Below are positions 27,866-37,059 of a DNA stretch of 64,000 bases, in pieces (within the stretch, counting starts at the first letter, position 1; each line of letters begins with the position of its first letter). The DNA lies in contig NZ_AMYT01000007.1 in the NCBI RefSeq assembly GCF_000313915.1, positions 39,803 through 103,802 on the forward strand, read 5' to 3'. A program made the translations under genes and the position numbers. Below the pieces are notes generated by a model. It saw only the letters and a program-made list of their open reading frames with translations, was not told the DNA's origin and did not search any database. This DNA comes from Catellicoccus marimammalium M35/04/3. GTDB taxonomy: Bacteria > Bacillota > Bacilli > Lactobacillales > Catellicoccaceae.

Positions 27866-29878
27866 ATGCCAAGTATTTATGAAGAGGTTGGACAAATCAA
27901 AGGGATTGGTGCCAAAACAAAGGGAGCGCTACAAAAATTAGGGATTTTCACCATTGAAGATTTATTAACGTATTATCCTTTTCGCTTTACAGACTTACGA
28001 GAAAATGAGACTTTTGATTTTTCTACCGAAGAAAAAGTAGTACTTAAAGGAGAAGTGATTCGCCCTTGTACCGTTCAATTTTATGGTGGAAAGAAAAGTC
28101 GAGCTTCTTTTGTTTTATTTAGTCAAGGCCGTCCGGTTCGAGTAACTTTTTTCAATCAACCCTTTTTGAAAAAACAAATTCGTTGTGGAGAAGAAATTGC
28201 TATTTATGGAAAATGGAATCCAAGTCGTAATGTTTTATCGGGAATTAAAATTGTGCCAAAGACAAAAGAAGAATGGGAGCCCATTTATCATGCTTCAAAA
28301 GAAATTAAGGCCAAAACCATTCAAAAATGGATTCAAGTTGCTTTAGACCAGTTTTCTTCTGTCTTACCAGAAATTTTGCCACAAAAGTATCTTGAAAAAT
28401 ATCGCCTTTGTTCAAGAAAAGAAGCTTTACACTGGATTCATCAACCACAAACGAAAACAGAATATCAACAAGCAAGACGTCGCTTGGCTTATGAAGAGGC
28501 TTTTTTGTGGCAATTACAATTAAAAGAATTGAAAAAGCAAGAAGCGACAGAAAATGCCACTCATAGTTATAATAATGAACAATTAAAAGCATTCATTCGC
28601 ACTTTACCTTATGAATTAACACCAGATCAAAAAAAGGTAATGAATGAAATTTGTCGAGATATGAAAAAAAGCCAACCAATGAATCGTTTGATTCAAGGAG
28701 ATGTAGGATGTGGAAAAACGATTGTCGCCATTTTAGCCGCTTATGCGATGACAACTGCTGGTAAACAGACCGCTTTGATGGTACCTACAGAGATTTTAGC
28801 AGAGCAGCATTTTAAAAATATGGAAGAGGTCTTACCTTCTGACATTCATTATGCTTGTCTTACTGGCTCGACACCTAAAAAAGAACGAGAAGCAATCGAA
28901 AAGGGATTAGAAGAAGGAACGATTGATATTGTGGTAGGGACTCATGCCATTATGCAAAAAGAAATTCATTATGCAGATTTAGGGCTAGCGATTATTGATG
29001 AACAACATCGTTTTGGAGTACGCCAACGTCAAGCATTAATTGATAAGGGAGAAGCAGTGGATATTTTAATGATGACTGCCACTCCTATCCCAAGAACGTT
29101 AGCGCAAATGACGGCAGGGTATCTAGATATTTCCACGATTAAAACGTTACCTGCAGGGCGAAAACCGATTCAAACGCATTATCTTTCTTTTGATCAAAAG
29201 GAAACCATTTTAGAGCAAATGACGCAAACACTTGCCCGAGGAGAACAAATTTATGTAGTTTGTCCTTTAATTGAGGAAAGTGAGGCCTTAAGTGTTCAAA
29301 ATGCCACGGCGGTCTATGAAGAAATTCAATCTCGTTTTCCAGATTATCAAGTGGGCCTATTACATGGTAAGATAAAAGGAGAAGAAAAAGATCAATTGAT
29401 GCGTCAGTTTTCTAACAATGAAATTCAAGTTTTAATCTCTACAACGGTCATTGAAGTAGGAGTCAATGTGCCGAATGCGACTTGCATGATTATTCAAGAT
29501 GCAGATCGCTTTGGTGTAGCACAATTACATCAGCTACGAGGAAGAGTGGGTCGAGGAGAAAAACCATCGACGTGTCTATTACTTTCAAATGCCAAAAATG
29601 CAGAAGCGATTCAACGCTTGCGTTGTTTAGAAGAAACAACAGATGGTTTTGTACTTAGTCAATTTGATTTAGAACAACGTGGACCGGGTGATTTTTTAGG
29701 TGAGCGTCAATCAGGTCTATGGCAGTTTAAATTATTACAACCAGAACAAGATGCGAAAATGATTGCTTGTGCGATGGAAGATGTAGCAGAATTTACTATG
29801 AAAGATTGGAAAAAAGAAGATCAAAATCAACCGTTAGTTTATTGGTTAGAGCAACATCAAAAAACTTATGGTTGGTAG
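27866..29878 (+). CDS. recG: ATP-dependent DNA helicase RecG
   Basis: RecG remodels stalled forks and branched recombination intermediates. The 670-residue protein has the N-terminal wedge/OB domain (about 55-200), then the SF2 helicase: Walker A IQGDVGCGKTIVA, DEQH box, ATPIPRTL, and QLRGRVGRGEKPS. The ATG at 27866 follows AAAAGGGGG; an in-frame start at 27821 would sit inside the fakA terminator. Normal family length. plsX follows 17 bp later. Confidence 0.97.
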   Translation: MPSIYEEVGQIKGIGAKTKGALQKLGIFTIEDLLTYYPFRFTDLRENETFDFSTEEKVVLKGEVIRPCTVQFYGGKKSRASFVLFSQGRPVRVTFFNQPFLKKQIRCGEEIAIYGKWNPSRNVLSGIKIVPKTKEEWEPIYHASKEIKAKTIQKWIQVALDQFSSVLPEILPQKYLEKYRLCSRKEALHWIHQPQTKTEYQQARRRLAYEEAFLWQLQLKELKKQEATENATHSYNNEQLKAFIRTLPYELTPDQKKVMNEICRDMKKSQPMNRLIQGDVGCGKTIVAILAAYAMTTAGKQTALMVPTEILAEQHFKNMEEVLPSDIHYACLTGSTPKKEREAIEKGLEEGTIDIVVGTHAIMQKEIHYADLGLAIIDEQHRFGVRQRQALIDKGEAVDILMMTATPIPRTLAQMTAGYLDISTIKTLPAGRKPIQTHYLSFDQKETILEQMTQTLARGEQIYVVCPLIEESEALSVQNATAVYEEIQSRFPDYQVGLLHGKIKGEEKDQLMRQFSNNEIQVLISTTVIEVGVNVPNATCMIIQDADRFGVAQLHQLRGRVGRGEKPSTCLLLSNAKNAEAIQRLRCLEETTDGFVLSQFDLEQRGPGDFLGERQSGLWQFKLLQPEQDAKMIACAMEDVAEFTMKDWKKEDQNQPLVYWLEQHQKTYGW

Positions 29879-29895
29879 TTAAAGGAGAGTAAGAA

Positions 29896-30903
29896 ATGAA
29901 AATTGCAATTGATGCGATGGGAGGAGACCAAGGAGCTGCGGTAATGGTTCCTGGGGTTTTAAAAGCAAAACAAAAATATCCACATTTAGAATTTATTTTA
30001 TTTGGGGATGAAAAAGAAATTCAGACATATTTACCCAATCCTGTAGAAGGAATTGAAGTAGTACCAACAACCGAAGTCATTGATTATGAAGATGAGCCGG
30101 TACGTGCAGTACGTAGAAAAAAAGATTCTTCTTTAGTAGTAGCTGCAAAATCAGTAAAAGAAGGACAAGCAGATGCGATTTTATCTGCGGGAAATACTGG
30201 AGCTCTTTTAGCAGCAGGATTATTATTTATTGGTCGCATTTCTAATATTGAGCGCCCAGGACTAATGACTACTTTACCTGTAGTTAAAGGAGAAGGTGGC
30301 GTTGATTTTATTGACCTTGGTGCGAATGCTGAAAGTAAACCAGAATATTTAAATGATTATGCAGTATTAGGAAGTACCTATGCTCAATTAGCTCGTGGGG
30401 TGAAAAATCCTCGTGTCGCTTTGTTAAATAATGGAACAGAAAAAACGAAAGGGAATCCTTTAACAAAAGAAGCTTATCAACTATTATCAGAAAATAAAGA
30501 AATTAACTTTATCGGTAATATTGAAGCAAGAGAAATTTTAAATGGTGTCGCTGATGTTGTTGTGGCTGATGGCTTTACTGGCAATGCCGTATTGAAATCT
30601 ATTGAAGGAACTGCCTTATCTGTGGTTCGCCTATTAAAACAAAACATTTTAGAATTAGGACTACGTGGGAAATTGGGAGCTGTGTTATTAGGACCTGCTT
30701 TTAAAAAATTAAAAGCAAAAATGGATTATACTTCTCATAATGGAGCTGTATTAATGGGGGTTAAAGCACCAGTAATTAAAACCCATGGCTCTTCTACAGT
30801 AGATACAATTGTCGCTTGTATTGAACAAATTGAAGCGATGGTTGATGGAGAAGTGATTCCACATATTGTCCATGACTTTGAACAAAAAGAAAATATGCTA
30901 TAA
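29896..30903 (+). CDS. plsX: Phosphate acyltransferase PlsX
   Basis: PlsX makes acyl-phosphate from acyl-ACP, the acyl donor for PlsY in phosphatidic acid synthesis. The protein opens with the diagnostic MKIAIDAMGGDQGAAVMVPG and has DFIDLGANAESKPEYL, ADGFTGNAVLKSIEG and GVKAPVIKTHGSS. Length 335 residues is standard. AAAGGAGAG precedes the ATG. The acyl carrier protein gene follows after 32 bp, and together with fakA they form a phospholipid-precursor cluster. Confidence 0.98.
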   Translation: MKIAIDAMGGDQGAAVMVPGVLKAKQKYPHLEFILFGDEKEIQTYLPNPVEGIEVVPTTEVIDYEDEPVRAVRRKKDSSLVVAAKSVKEGQADAILSAGNTGALLAAGLLFIGRISNIERPGLMTTLPVVKGEGGVDFIDLGANAESKPEYLNDYAVLGSTYAQLARGVKNPRVALLNNGTEKTKGNPLTKEAYQLLSENKEINFIGNIEAREILNGVADVVVADGFTGNAVLKSIEGTALSVVRLLKQNILELGLRGKLGAVLLGPAFKKLKAKMDYTSHNGAVLMGVKAPVIKTHGSSTVDTIVACIEQIEAMVDGEVIPHIVHDFEQKENML

Positions 30904-30935
30904 TAAAAGAGCAAAAAAAGAAAAGAGGGAAGACA

Positions 30936-31172
30936 ATGACTCGAGCAGAAGCAAAAGAAAAATTAGCAGCGATTTTACAAGAGCATTTTAAAAATGCCCC
31001 TGCAGAAATTACAGAAGATTTAAATTTTAAAGAAGATTTAGGGGCAGATTCTATCGCGATGATGGAAGTGATTTTAGAAATCGAAGATGCTTTTGATATT
31101 GAAGTAGCAGATGATGAAGTTGCTAATATTCAAACAGTAGGCGAAGCATTAGATTACTTAGAAAAATTATAG
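30936..31172 (+). CDS. acpP: Acyl carrier protein
   Basis: ACP carries growing acyl chains on a phosphopantetheine arm. The 78-residue acidic protein has the DLGADSIAMMEVILEIEDAF helix II region with the modified Ser in DSI (most ACPs read DSL), and ends with the usual VGEALDYLEKL helix. It pairs with plsX just upstream and would be activated by AcpS from 14.9 kb. A terminator follows. Confidence 0.96.
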   Translation: MTRAEAKEKLAAILQEHFKNAPAEITEDLNFKEDLGADSIAMMEVILEIEDAFDIEVADDEVANIQTVGEALDYLEKL

Positions 31173-31177
31173 AAGAG

Positions 31178-31206
31178 ATAAGCTTGGATCTCCAAGCTTA
31201 TTTTTG
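31178..31206 (+). terminator. Intrinsic terminator after acpP
   Basis: ATAAGCTTGGA-TC-TCCAAGCTTAT with a T run; the next gene starts 15 bp later. Confidence 0.85.
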
Positions 31207-31220
31207 TTGAGGGAGAAATA

Positions 31221-31883
31221 ATGAAAGAATTAAAAGGTCTTATTTTTGATGTCGATGGATTACTCGTCGATACAGAAACGTATTATACAAAAAGTTGGCA
31301 AATGGCTCTTCATAAATTTGGAAAAGAAATTTCCGATGAAGAAGTTCATGCGTTTAGTGGTTTAAACTGGCGTATTGTTGGCAAAAAATTAAGTGAACGT
31401 TATGATGAGGAATTAGCTCAAAAAGTAGTCGCTGAACGAGAAGTGATTTTAAAACAAGTGATTGCGGAAGGGAAAATTGAGTGTAAACCTCATGCAAAAG
31501 AAGTATTGCAAAAAGCAAAAGAAGCAGGTAAAAAATTAGCTGTCGCAAGTTCCGGAAAAAAAGAACGCGCGTTTGCAATTTTAAATCAATTAGGATTATA
31601 CCCTTACTTTGATTATTGTGTATTTGGTGATGATGTAGAAAGAAATAAACCTTACCCAGATGCATATTGTAAAGCATTAGAAGGGCTAGAGTTAGAAGCA
31701 ACAGAAGCAATTGCACTAGAAGATAGTCTAGTAGGAGCAAAAGCAGCTACTGCAGCTGGTTTAGAAGTATTTGTGGTACCAGATCAATCTTTACCAACCA
31801 AAGAGTACACAAAAGAGCAACTGGCAGATATTAACGTATTAGAACAAGCAAAAGATTTAAAAGCGGTTGAAAAATATTTATAA
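31221..31883 (+). CDS. HAD family hydrolase, beta-phosphoglucomutase-like
   Basis: A HAD-superfamily phosphatase or mutase of the PGMB/YcjU-like group. The nucleophile motif FDVDGLLVDTETYY (motif I) is at residues 8-21, with Asp10 and Asp12; a small helical cap follows; then motif II VASSG, motif III Lys in NKPYPD, and motif IV LEDSLVGAKAATAAGL. The cap-domain loop does not fix the substrate, and sugar-phosphate phosphatase activity is a reasonable guess only. It sits alone between two terminators. Confidence 0.88.
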   Translation: MKELKGLIFDVDGLLVDTETYYTKSWQMALHKFGKEISDEEVHAFSGLNWRIVGKKLSERYDEELAQKVVAEREVILKQVIAEGKIECKPHAKEVLQKAKEAGKKLAVASSGKKERAFAILNQLGLYPYFDYCVFGDDVERNKPYPDAYCKALEGLELEATEAIALEDSLVGAKAATAAGLEVFVVPDQSLPTKEYTKEQLADINVLEQAKDLKAVEKYL

Positions 31884-31886
31884 GAA

Positions 31887-31914
31887 AAAAGCCTCAATTT
31901 TATTGAGGCTTTTA
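31887..31914. terminator. Bidirectional terminator
   Basis: AAAGCCTCAA-TTTTA-TTGAGGCTTT lies between the HAD gene (+) and the convergent ECF S component (-), whose stop codon overlaps the stem end. Confidence 0.85.
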
Positions 31915-32529
31915 ATATTTATATATGGTTGGGGTTTGTCCAGGTTTTAATTTTGTAAAACGGAATAAAATATGTGCCAAGATAGGGACTAAAATTGCAC
32001 TAGCGATGCATTCAGGAATTCCATTTGTACCTGCAATTCCTAATAAAACATTCGTTAAAAATTGTGTACTAGTATGATAAACGGCAGCTGCTTGGTGACT
32101 AGCAAAAATACGAATAAAAGATAAGACAAAAACGGTATTAGTCAAACTACCAATAATTCCTGTGGTGAAAGAAGAAAGCTTGGTGTTTTTTGTCTTTTGA
32201 TAAAGCCATTGAAAAACCAAACCAGCAATCCAGCCGACAAGCATGCGAGGAATAATCGTAATGATTGGATTACGGAAAACCATAGTATCCATTAGCGAGC
32301 TTGGTGCCGTATAAGCTAAAAACCATTTAATTAATCCCCAACTGAATCCTAAAAATAGCCCATTTTTGGGACCTAGTAAAATTCCACCTAAAATCACAGT
32401 GATTTGAATAATCGTTAAATTAATAATCCCTAATGGAATATATCCAAGAAAAGGAACAAACGATTGTAAAATTAAAATCGCAATAAATAAGCTGCGAATC
32501 GTTAATAAATAAGCTTTTGATTGACGCAT
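31912..32529 (-). CDS. ECF transporter S component, possibly pantothenate type
   Basis: A small integral membrane protein of the ECF-type vitamin-uptake group, acting with the shared EcfAA'T module. The 205 residues contain about six hydrophobic segments and the S-component pattern IPLGIINLTIIQITVILGG / LLGPKNGLFLGFSWGLIKW / FRNPIITIIPRMLVGWIAGL (given as separate stretches). The last resembles PanT (pantothenate) S components more than RibU, BioY or ThiT, but I am not certain. The ATG at 32529 follows AGGAGG; no known riboswitch is visible upstream that would name the substrate. Confidence 0.8.
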   Translation of the reverse strand: MRQSKAYLLTIRSLFIAILILQSFVPFLGYIPLGIINLTIIQITVILGGILLGPKNGLFLGFSWGLIKWFLAYTAPSSLMDTMVFRNPIITIIPRMLVGWIAGLVFQWLYQKTKNTKLSSFTTGIIGSLTNTVFVLSFIRIFASHQAAAVYHTSTQFLTNVLLGIAGTNGIPECIASAILVPILAHILFRFTKLKPGQTPTIYKY

Positions 32530-32627
32530 CTGTTTCCTCCTTGAATGTTCTTTTATCATTTTATCATTGATTATAGGGAACACCAATAAAAATTCTCAAA
32601 TTATCACATAAAAGTAATAAGAAATTT

Positions 32628-32635
32628 GCTATAAT
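32628..32635 (+). promoter_or_regulatory. Extended -10 promoter of potABCD
   Basis: TGCTATAAT (32627/8-32635) lies 45 bp before potA, again with a weak -35. Confidence 0.55.
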
Positions 32636-32679
32636 GAAGGTAATCTTTTGAAAGAATTTATCGAAAGGAGGAGTGGTAA

Positions 32680-33768
32680 TTGAGCACGATTATCCGCTTT
32701 GATCATGTTAAAAAAAGTTATGGCGAAAATACAATATTACAAGACATTACATTTTCTATTGAAGAAGGAAAGTTTTATACATTATTAGGACCTTCTGGTT
32801 GTGGAAAGACAACCATTTTACGCTTAATGGCTGGTTTCACCGAAGTAACCGAAGGAAATATTTATTTAAATGGAGAAAAAATTAATAACTTACCAGCAAA
32901 TAAAAGACCAATCAATACGGTCTTCCAAGATTATGCTTTATTCCCTCATATGAATGTATATGAGAATATTGCTTTTGGTTTGCAAATTAAAAAGGTACCC
33001 AAAGAAGAGATTAAACAACGTGTCTCTGAAGCTTTACAATTGGTTCAATTATCTGGTTTTGAAAATCGCTCTATTGATGAAATGAGTGGTGGACAACGTC
33101 AACGTGTAGCGATTGCCAGAGCCATTGTGAACAAACCAAAGGTATTATTACTGGATGAAGCATTATCCGCATTAGACCAAAATTTACGAACACAAATGCA
33201 AGGTGAATTGCGTCAATTACAAAAGAAATTGGGAATTACCTTTGTTTTTGTTACTCATGACCAAGAGGAAGCTTTGGCAATGAGTGATGAAATTTTTATT
33301 ATGAATGAAGGGAAAATTGTCCAAAGTGGCACTCCAGTAGATATTTATGATGAGCCGATTAATCGCTTTGTTGCTAACTTTATTGGTGAAAGTAATATCA
33401 TCGATGGCATTATGATAGAAGACTATCGCGTACAAATTAATGGTCGTATCTTTGAATGTTTAGATGGTGGAATGAAGAAAAATGAACCGGTAGAAGTAGT
33501 TATTCGTCCTGAAGATTTAGAAGTCACAGCAAAAGAAAAAGGATTGGTTACCGTTACCGTATGTTCTTCTCTTTTCCGTGGAGTGCATTATGAGCTGATT
33601 TGTAAAGACCAAGAAGGAAATGAATGGCTCGTTCATACGACTAAAAAAGTTCCAGTACATACGGAGATTGGACTTTATTTTGGTAAAGAAGCAATTCACG
33701 TGATGCGTTTTAATGAAAGTGAACAAGATTTTGATGCCCGTATTGAAACGTATACGGAGGAATTATGA
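32680..33768 (+). CDS. potA: Spermidine/putrescine ABC transporter ATP-binding protein
   Basis: PotA is the ATPase that drives polyamine import by PotBC with PotD. Motifs: Walker [11 protein letters not shown]-loop, signature [13 protein letters not shown], Walker [13 protein letters not shown], and the switch His in [13 protein letters not shown]. The C-terminal ~120 residues form a TOBE-type domain. It starts at a TTG (32680) with AAAGGAGGAG placed correctly upstream. The stop overlaps potB by 4 bp, and all four pot genes are coupled this way. Confidence 0.95.
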   Translation: MSTIIRFDHVKKSYGENTILQDITFSIEEGKFYTLLGPSGCGKTTILRLMAGFTEVTEGNIYLNGEKINNLPANKRPINTVFQDYALFPHMNVYENIAFGLQIKKVPKEEIKQRVSEALQLVQLSGFENRSIDEMSGGQRQRVAIARAIVNKPKVLLLDEALSALDQNLRTQMQGELRQLQKKLGITFVFVTHDQEEALAMSDEIFIMNEGKIVQSGTPVDIYDEPINRFVANFIGESNIIDGIMIEDYRVQINGRIFECLDGGMKKNEPVEVVIRPEDLEVTAKEKGLVTVTVCSSLFRGVHYELICKDQEGNEWLVHTTKKVPVHTEIGLYFGKEAIHVMRFNESEQDFDARIETYTEEL

Positions 33769-34568
33769 AATCTATCAAACATTATTTAGGGTTTGCCTAC
33801 TATATTTGGTTGTTTTTATTTGTGTTTTTACCTATTGCACTCTTATTGTATCAATCTTTATTTATTGACGGGCATTTTACATTACAAAATTATGTGCAAT
33901 TCTTTTCATCAAAAACCTATTTAGTAATGACGGCAAATTCCATTTACTATGCTTTTATTATTACCTTATTTACTTTGTTAGTGAGCTATCCAACGGCTTA
34001 TTTTTTGACGAAATTAAAACACAAGCAACTATGGTTGATGCTAGTGATTTTACCAACATGGATTAACCTTTTATTAAAAGCTTATGCCTTTATGGGTATT
34101 TTTAGCCGTCATGGTTTAGTGAATCAATGGTTACAACTATTCCATATTCCAGAGCAACAATTATTATTTACCACTTGGAGCTTTGTTTTTGTGGCGGTTT
34201 ATATTCAAATTCCATTTATGATTTTGCCGATTTTTAATGCTTTAGAAGAAATTCCATCTGCCTATGCAACGGCAAGTTCAGACCTTGGAGCGAATCGTTG
34301 GCAAACTTTTTATAAAATTACTGTTCCACTTTCTATTCCAGGAGTGAAAGCAGGAGTTCAAGCAGTCTTCATTCCTTCTTTAAGCTTGTTCATGTTAACG
34401 CGCTTAATTGGTGGAAATCGAGTAATTACTTTGGGGACAGCCGTTGAACAGCATTTTTTAATTACTCAAAATTGGCAAATGGGTTCGACCATTGGTGTTG
34501 TGTTAATTATCGCAATGATTATTTTAATGATCTTTACTAAAGAAGGAAAACGAGGAGGGAAGAAATGA
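33765..34568 (+). CDS. potB: Spermidine/putrescine ABC transporter permease PotB
   Basis: One of the two membrane permeases of the polyamine importer. The 267-residue protein has six predicted membrane helices and the EAA-loop region ([24 protein letters not shown]) where the ATPase docks. The FxxxPxxLLLYQS-like first helix is typical of PotB/PotH. It overlaps potA and potC by 4 bp each, with translational coupling likely. Confidence 0.94.
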   Translation: MKSIKHYLGFAYYIWLFLFVFLPIALLLYQSLFIDGHFTLQNYVQFFSSKTYLVMTANSIYYAFIITLFTLLVSYPTAYFLTKLKHKQLWLMLVILPTWINLLLKAYAFMGIFSRHGLVNQWLQLFHIPEQQLLFTTWSFVFVAVYIQIPFMILPIFNALEEIPSAYATASSDLGANRWQTFYKITVPLSIPGVKAGVQAVFIPSLSLFMLTRLIGGNRVITLGTAVEQHFLITQNWQMGSTIGVVLIIAMIILMIFTKEGKRGGKK

Positions 34569-35362
34569 AATCAAAAAAAATAGGCGCTAAAATTTACTTA
34601 TGTATAGTTTTTTTATTTCTTTACTTACCCATTTTCTATTTAATTTTTTATTCCTTTAATAGTAATGGTAATATGCAACAATTCGGTCATTTCAGTTTAC
34701 AATACTACAAAGAATTGTTTGCTGATGACCGTTTAATTCAAATTGTACTTCAAACGTTCTTACTGGCTTTTTTGTCGGCACTTTTAGCGACAATCATTGG
34801 ACTTGGAGGCGCTATTTTTATTCAAAATATCAAAAGAAAGAGAAACCAGGAATTATTTTTACAATTCAATAATATTTTATTAGTTTCTCCAGATGTAATT
34901 ATTGGGGCTAGCTTTTTAGTTTTATTCACAGTTTTAGGAATGAAATTAGGATTTACTTCGGTTTTACTTTCTCATGTTGCCTTTAGTATTCCGATTGTTG
35001 TTTTAATGATTTTACCAAAATTAAAGGAGCTTCCTTCTTCCATGATTGAAGCTGCTTATGATTTAGGAGCAACCCCTTGGCGTGTATTTTGGAAAATTAT
35101 TTTACCTTATTTATCATCGAGTATTATTGTCGCCTACTTTATGGCGTTCACTTATTCTTTAGATGATTTTGCTGTTACTTTCTTTGTAACAGGAAATGGT
35201 TTTTCTACTTTATCTGTAGAAATTTATTCTCGTGCACGACATGGAATTAGTTTAGAAATTAATGCGTTAAGTACCTTATTATTCTTTGTTTCTTTATTAC
35301 TTGTGATTGGATATTACTTTATGAGTAAAGAAAAAGAAACAGAAAGGAAAGGGAAGAAATGA
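34565..35362 (+). CDS. potC: Spermidine/putrescine ABC transporter permease PotC
   Basis: The second permease. The 265 residues show six hydrophobic helices, the family opening FLYLPIFYLIFYSFN, and the EAA loop AAYDLGATPWRVFWKIILPYL. YSLDDFAVTFFVTG near the end is highly characteristic of PotC/PotI. It overlaps both neighbours by 4 bp. Confidence 0.94.
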   Translation: MKSKKIGAKIYLCIVFLFLYLPIFYLIFYSFNSNGNMQQFGHFSLQYYKELFADDRLIQIVLQTFLLAFLSALLATIIGLGGAIFIQNIKRKRNQELFLQFNNILLVSPDVIIGASFLVLFTVLGMKLGFTSVLLSHVAFSIPIVVLMILPKLKELPSSMIEAAYDLGATPWRVFWKIILPYLSSSIIVAYFMAFTYSLDDFAVTFFVTGNGFSTLSVEIYSRARHGISLEINALSTLLFFVSLLLVIGYYFMSKEKETERKGKK

Positions 35363-36432
35363 AACGATTAACGGTTCTTTTTGCTAGTATTTTAGTCATG
35401 ATTACCCTATTAGGGACAGGACTTTATCAACTACAAAAAAAAGAAACAAGTGCAGAAAATGTGTTAACCATCTACAACTGGGGCGATTATATTGATCCAG
35501 ATTTGATCCATAAATTTGAAAAGAAAACCGGATATCAAGTGGTTTATGAAACCTTTGATAGTAATGAAGCGATGTTTACCAAAATTAAACAAGGGGGTAC
35601 TCATTACGATTTGACGATTCCTAGTGATTATATGTTACAAAAAATGAAAGCAAATCACTTACTAGTACCGTTAGATCATAAAAAAATTCCCAACTTAAAA
35701 AATATTTCTTCCCAATTTTTAGATTTACCTTTTGATCCAGGAAATCGCTATTCGATTCCATATTTTTGGGGGACGTTAGGGATTGTTTATAATGATCGCT
35801 TTGTCAAAAAAGGATTAACATTTACAACTTGGAATGATTTATGGGATAAAAGTTTGAAAAACAATATTATGCTCATTGATGGAGCTAGAGAAGTAATGGG
35901 ACTGGCATTAAACAAAAATGGAGATTCCTTAAATAGTAAAAATAAAACTCAACTGCAAAAAGCGTATCAATCGTTGTTAACATTAGTACCTAATGTGAAG
36001 GCGATTGTAGCCGATGAAATGAAGATGTATATGATTAATGAAGAAAGTGCGGTCGGTGTGACTTTTTCTGGAGAGGCAAAAGAAATGATGGATGCAAATG
36101 AACATTTGCACTATGTGATTCCTAAAGATGGATCTAATTTATGGTTTGATAATATGGTTATTCCTAAAACAGCCAAAAATAAAAAAGCAGCTTATGCCTT
36201 TATCAACTTTATGTTAGAGCCAGAAAATGCGGCGCAAAATGCGGAATATATTGGCTATTCTACTCCGAATAAGAAAGCATTACCTTTATTACCAAAAGAA
36301 ATTCGAGAAGATAAAACTTTCTATCCGCCAAAAGAAATTACCGATCGTTTGGAAGTGTACAAAGATTTAGGAAATTACTGGTTGAATCTTTATAATGATT
36401 ATTTCTTACGCTTTAAAATGCAGACGCACTAG
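35359..36432 (+). CDS. potD: Spermidine/putrescine-binding protein PotD
   Basis: PotD is the extracellular polyamine receptor. The mature fold is clear: LTIYNWGDYIDPDLIHKFEK, YETFDSNEAMFTKIKQGG, IPSDYMLQKM, YFWGTLGIVYND and the closing PEDAAQ-like LEPENAAQNAEYIGYSTPN. The N-terminus is one hydrophobic helix (about residues 5-25) without a lipobox cysteine, so it is probably held by an uncleaved anchor, as I recall for streptococcal PotD. Length 357 is normal. It ends the operon; a hairpin without a T-run lies 14 bp later. Confidence 0.95.
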   Translation: MKRLTVLFASILVMITLLGTGLYQLQKKETSAENVLTIYNWGDYIDPDLIHKFEKKTGYQVVYETFDSNEAMFTKIKQGGTHYDLTIPSDYMLQKMKANHLLVPLDHKKIPNLKNISSQFLDLPFDPGNRYSIPYFWGTLGIVYNDRFVKKGLTFTTWNDLWDKSLKNNIMLIDGAREVMGLALNKNGDSLNSKNKTQLQKAYQSLLTLVPNVKAIVADEMKMYMINEESAVGVTFSGEAKEMMDANEHLHYVIPKDGSNLWFDNMVIPKTAKNKKAAYAFINFMLEPENAAQNAEYIGYSTPNKKALPLLPKEIREDKTFYPPKEITDRLEVYKDLGNYWLNLYNDYFLRFKMQTH

Positions 36433-36445
36433 AGGATAAAAAAGG

Positions 36446-36468
36446 GAGGTACTAGAAACTAGTACCTC
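36446..36468 (-). terminator. Perfect hairpin with T-run on the minus strand
   Basis: GAGGTACTAG-AAA-CTAGTACCTC is a perfect 10-bp stem. On the plus strand no T-run follows; on the minus strand CCCTTTTTT follows, so it has the form of a terminator for transcription coming from the right, where no minus-strand gene is present. Confidence 0.55.
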
Positions 36469-36580
36469 GGATTAAAAATGAAAAAGAGTAATAATGTTTG
36501 TTGGTGTACCTATAATATAAGGTGTTTATATTAAAAATACCTTAAAAAATGAACGAAAATAGAAAAAAAGGAAAAATAAT

Positions 36581-37048
36581 ATGAAAAAAGAGAACATTTT
36601 AACATATTTAGAGAAAAAACTCACTGAAATCTTACCAGAACGTTATGATTGGGCTCTAGATTGGCAAGCAAAAAAACATTGGATTGCAATTTATTTCCGT
36701 ATTTTTGTAGAAAATAAAATGGGTCAAGAAATTATCGATGAAGAAGGAGTCGTCGCAAGTGAAATTATTGAATTTGAAGACGTCATTTATCTCTGTGCAG
36801 GAAAGGAAATTCCTACTGATGCCTTATATGTTTATACTTTTGACCGTAAAAAAGGAATTGCGCAAGGAGTTTTAGATGCACTTGTGAACCAATTACTCAT
36901 TTCTTTAGAAGATGGGGAAAGCGATTTGTTAGATTTTGTGACTGATGAAACAATGACGGAATTTGAATTACATTGGGATGAAAAAGCTTTCCAAGAACAA
37001 ATAAAAGAAAATCAAACAGGAGAAATTTTGAGTTATCCAAAATTTTAA
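36581..37048 (+). CDS. DUF3013 family protein
   Basis: A 155-residue acidic soluble protein of the DUF3013 family, which as I know it occurs in streptococci and enterococci next to prmA, as here (11 bp upstream). Its function is unknown. Visible features are the N-terminal ILTYLEKKLTEILPERYDW-type helix, the alternating strand region around WIAIYFRIFVENKMG, and an acidic C-terminal half. No catalytic or metal-binding motif stands out. The ATG is preceded by AAAAAGGAAAA, and a TATAAT lies at 36511-36516. Confidence 0.8.
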   Translation: MKKENILTYLEKKLTEILPERYDWALDWQAKKHWIAIYFRIFVENKMGQEIIDEEGVVASEIIEFEDVIYLCAGKEIPTDALYVYTFDRKKGIAQGVLDALVNQLLISLEDGESDLLDFVTDETMTEFELHWDEKAFQEQIKENQTGEILSYPKF

Positions 37049-37059
37049 AAGGAGAATCG

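Noticed and set aside
36433..36580. T-box or other riboswitch between potD and the DUF3013 gene
   Set aside because: The strong hairpin lacks a plus-strand T-run and no T-box sequence or specifier loop is visible.
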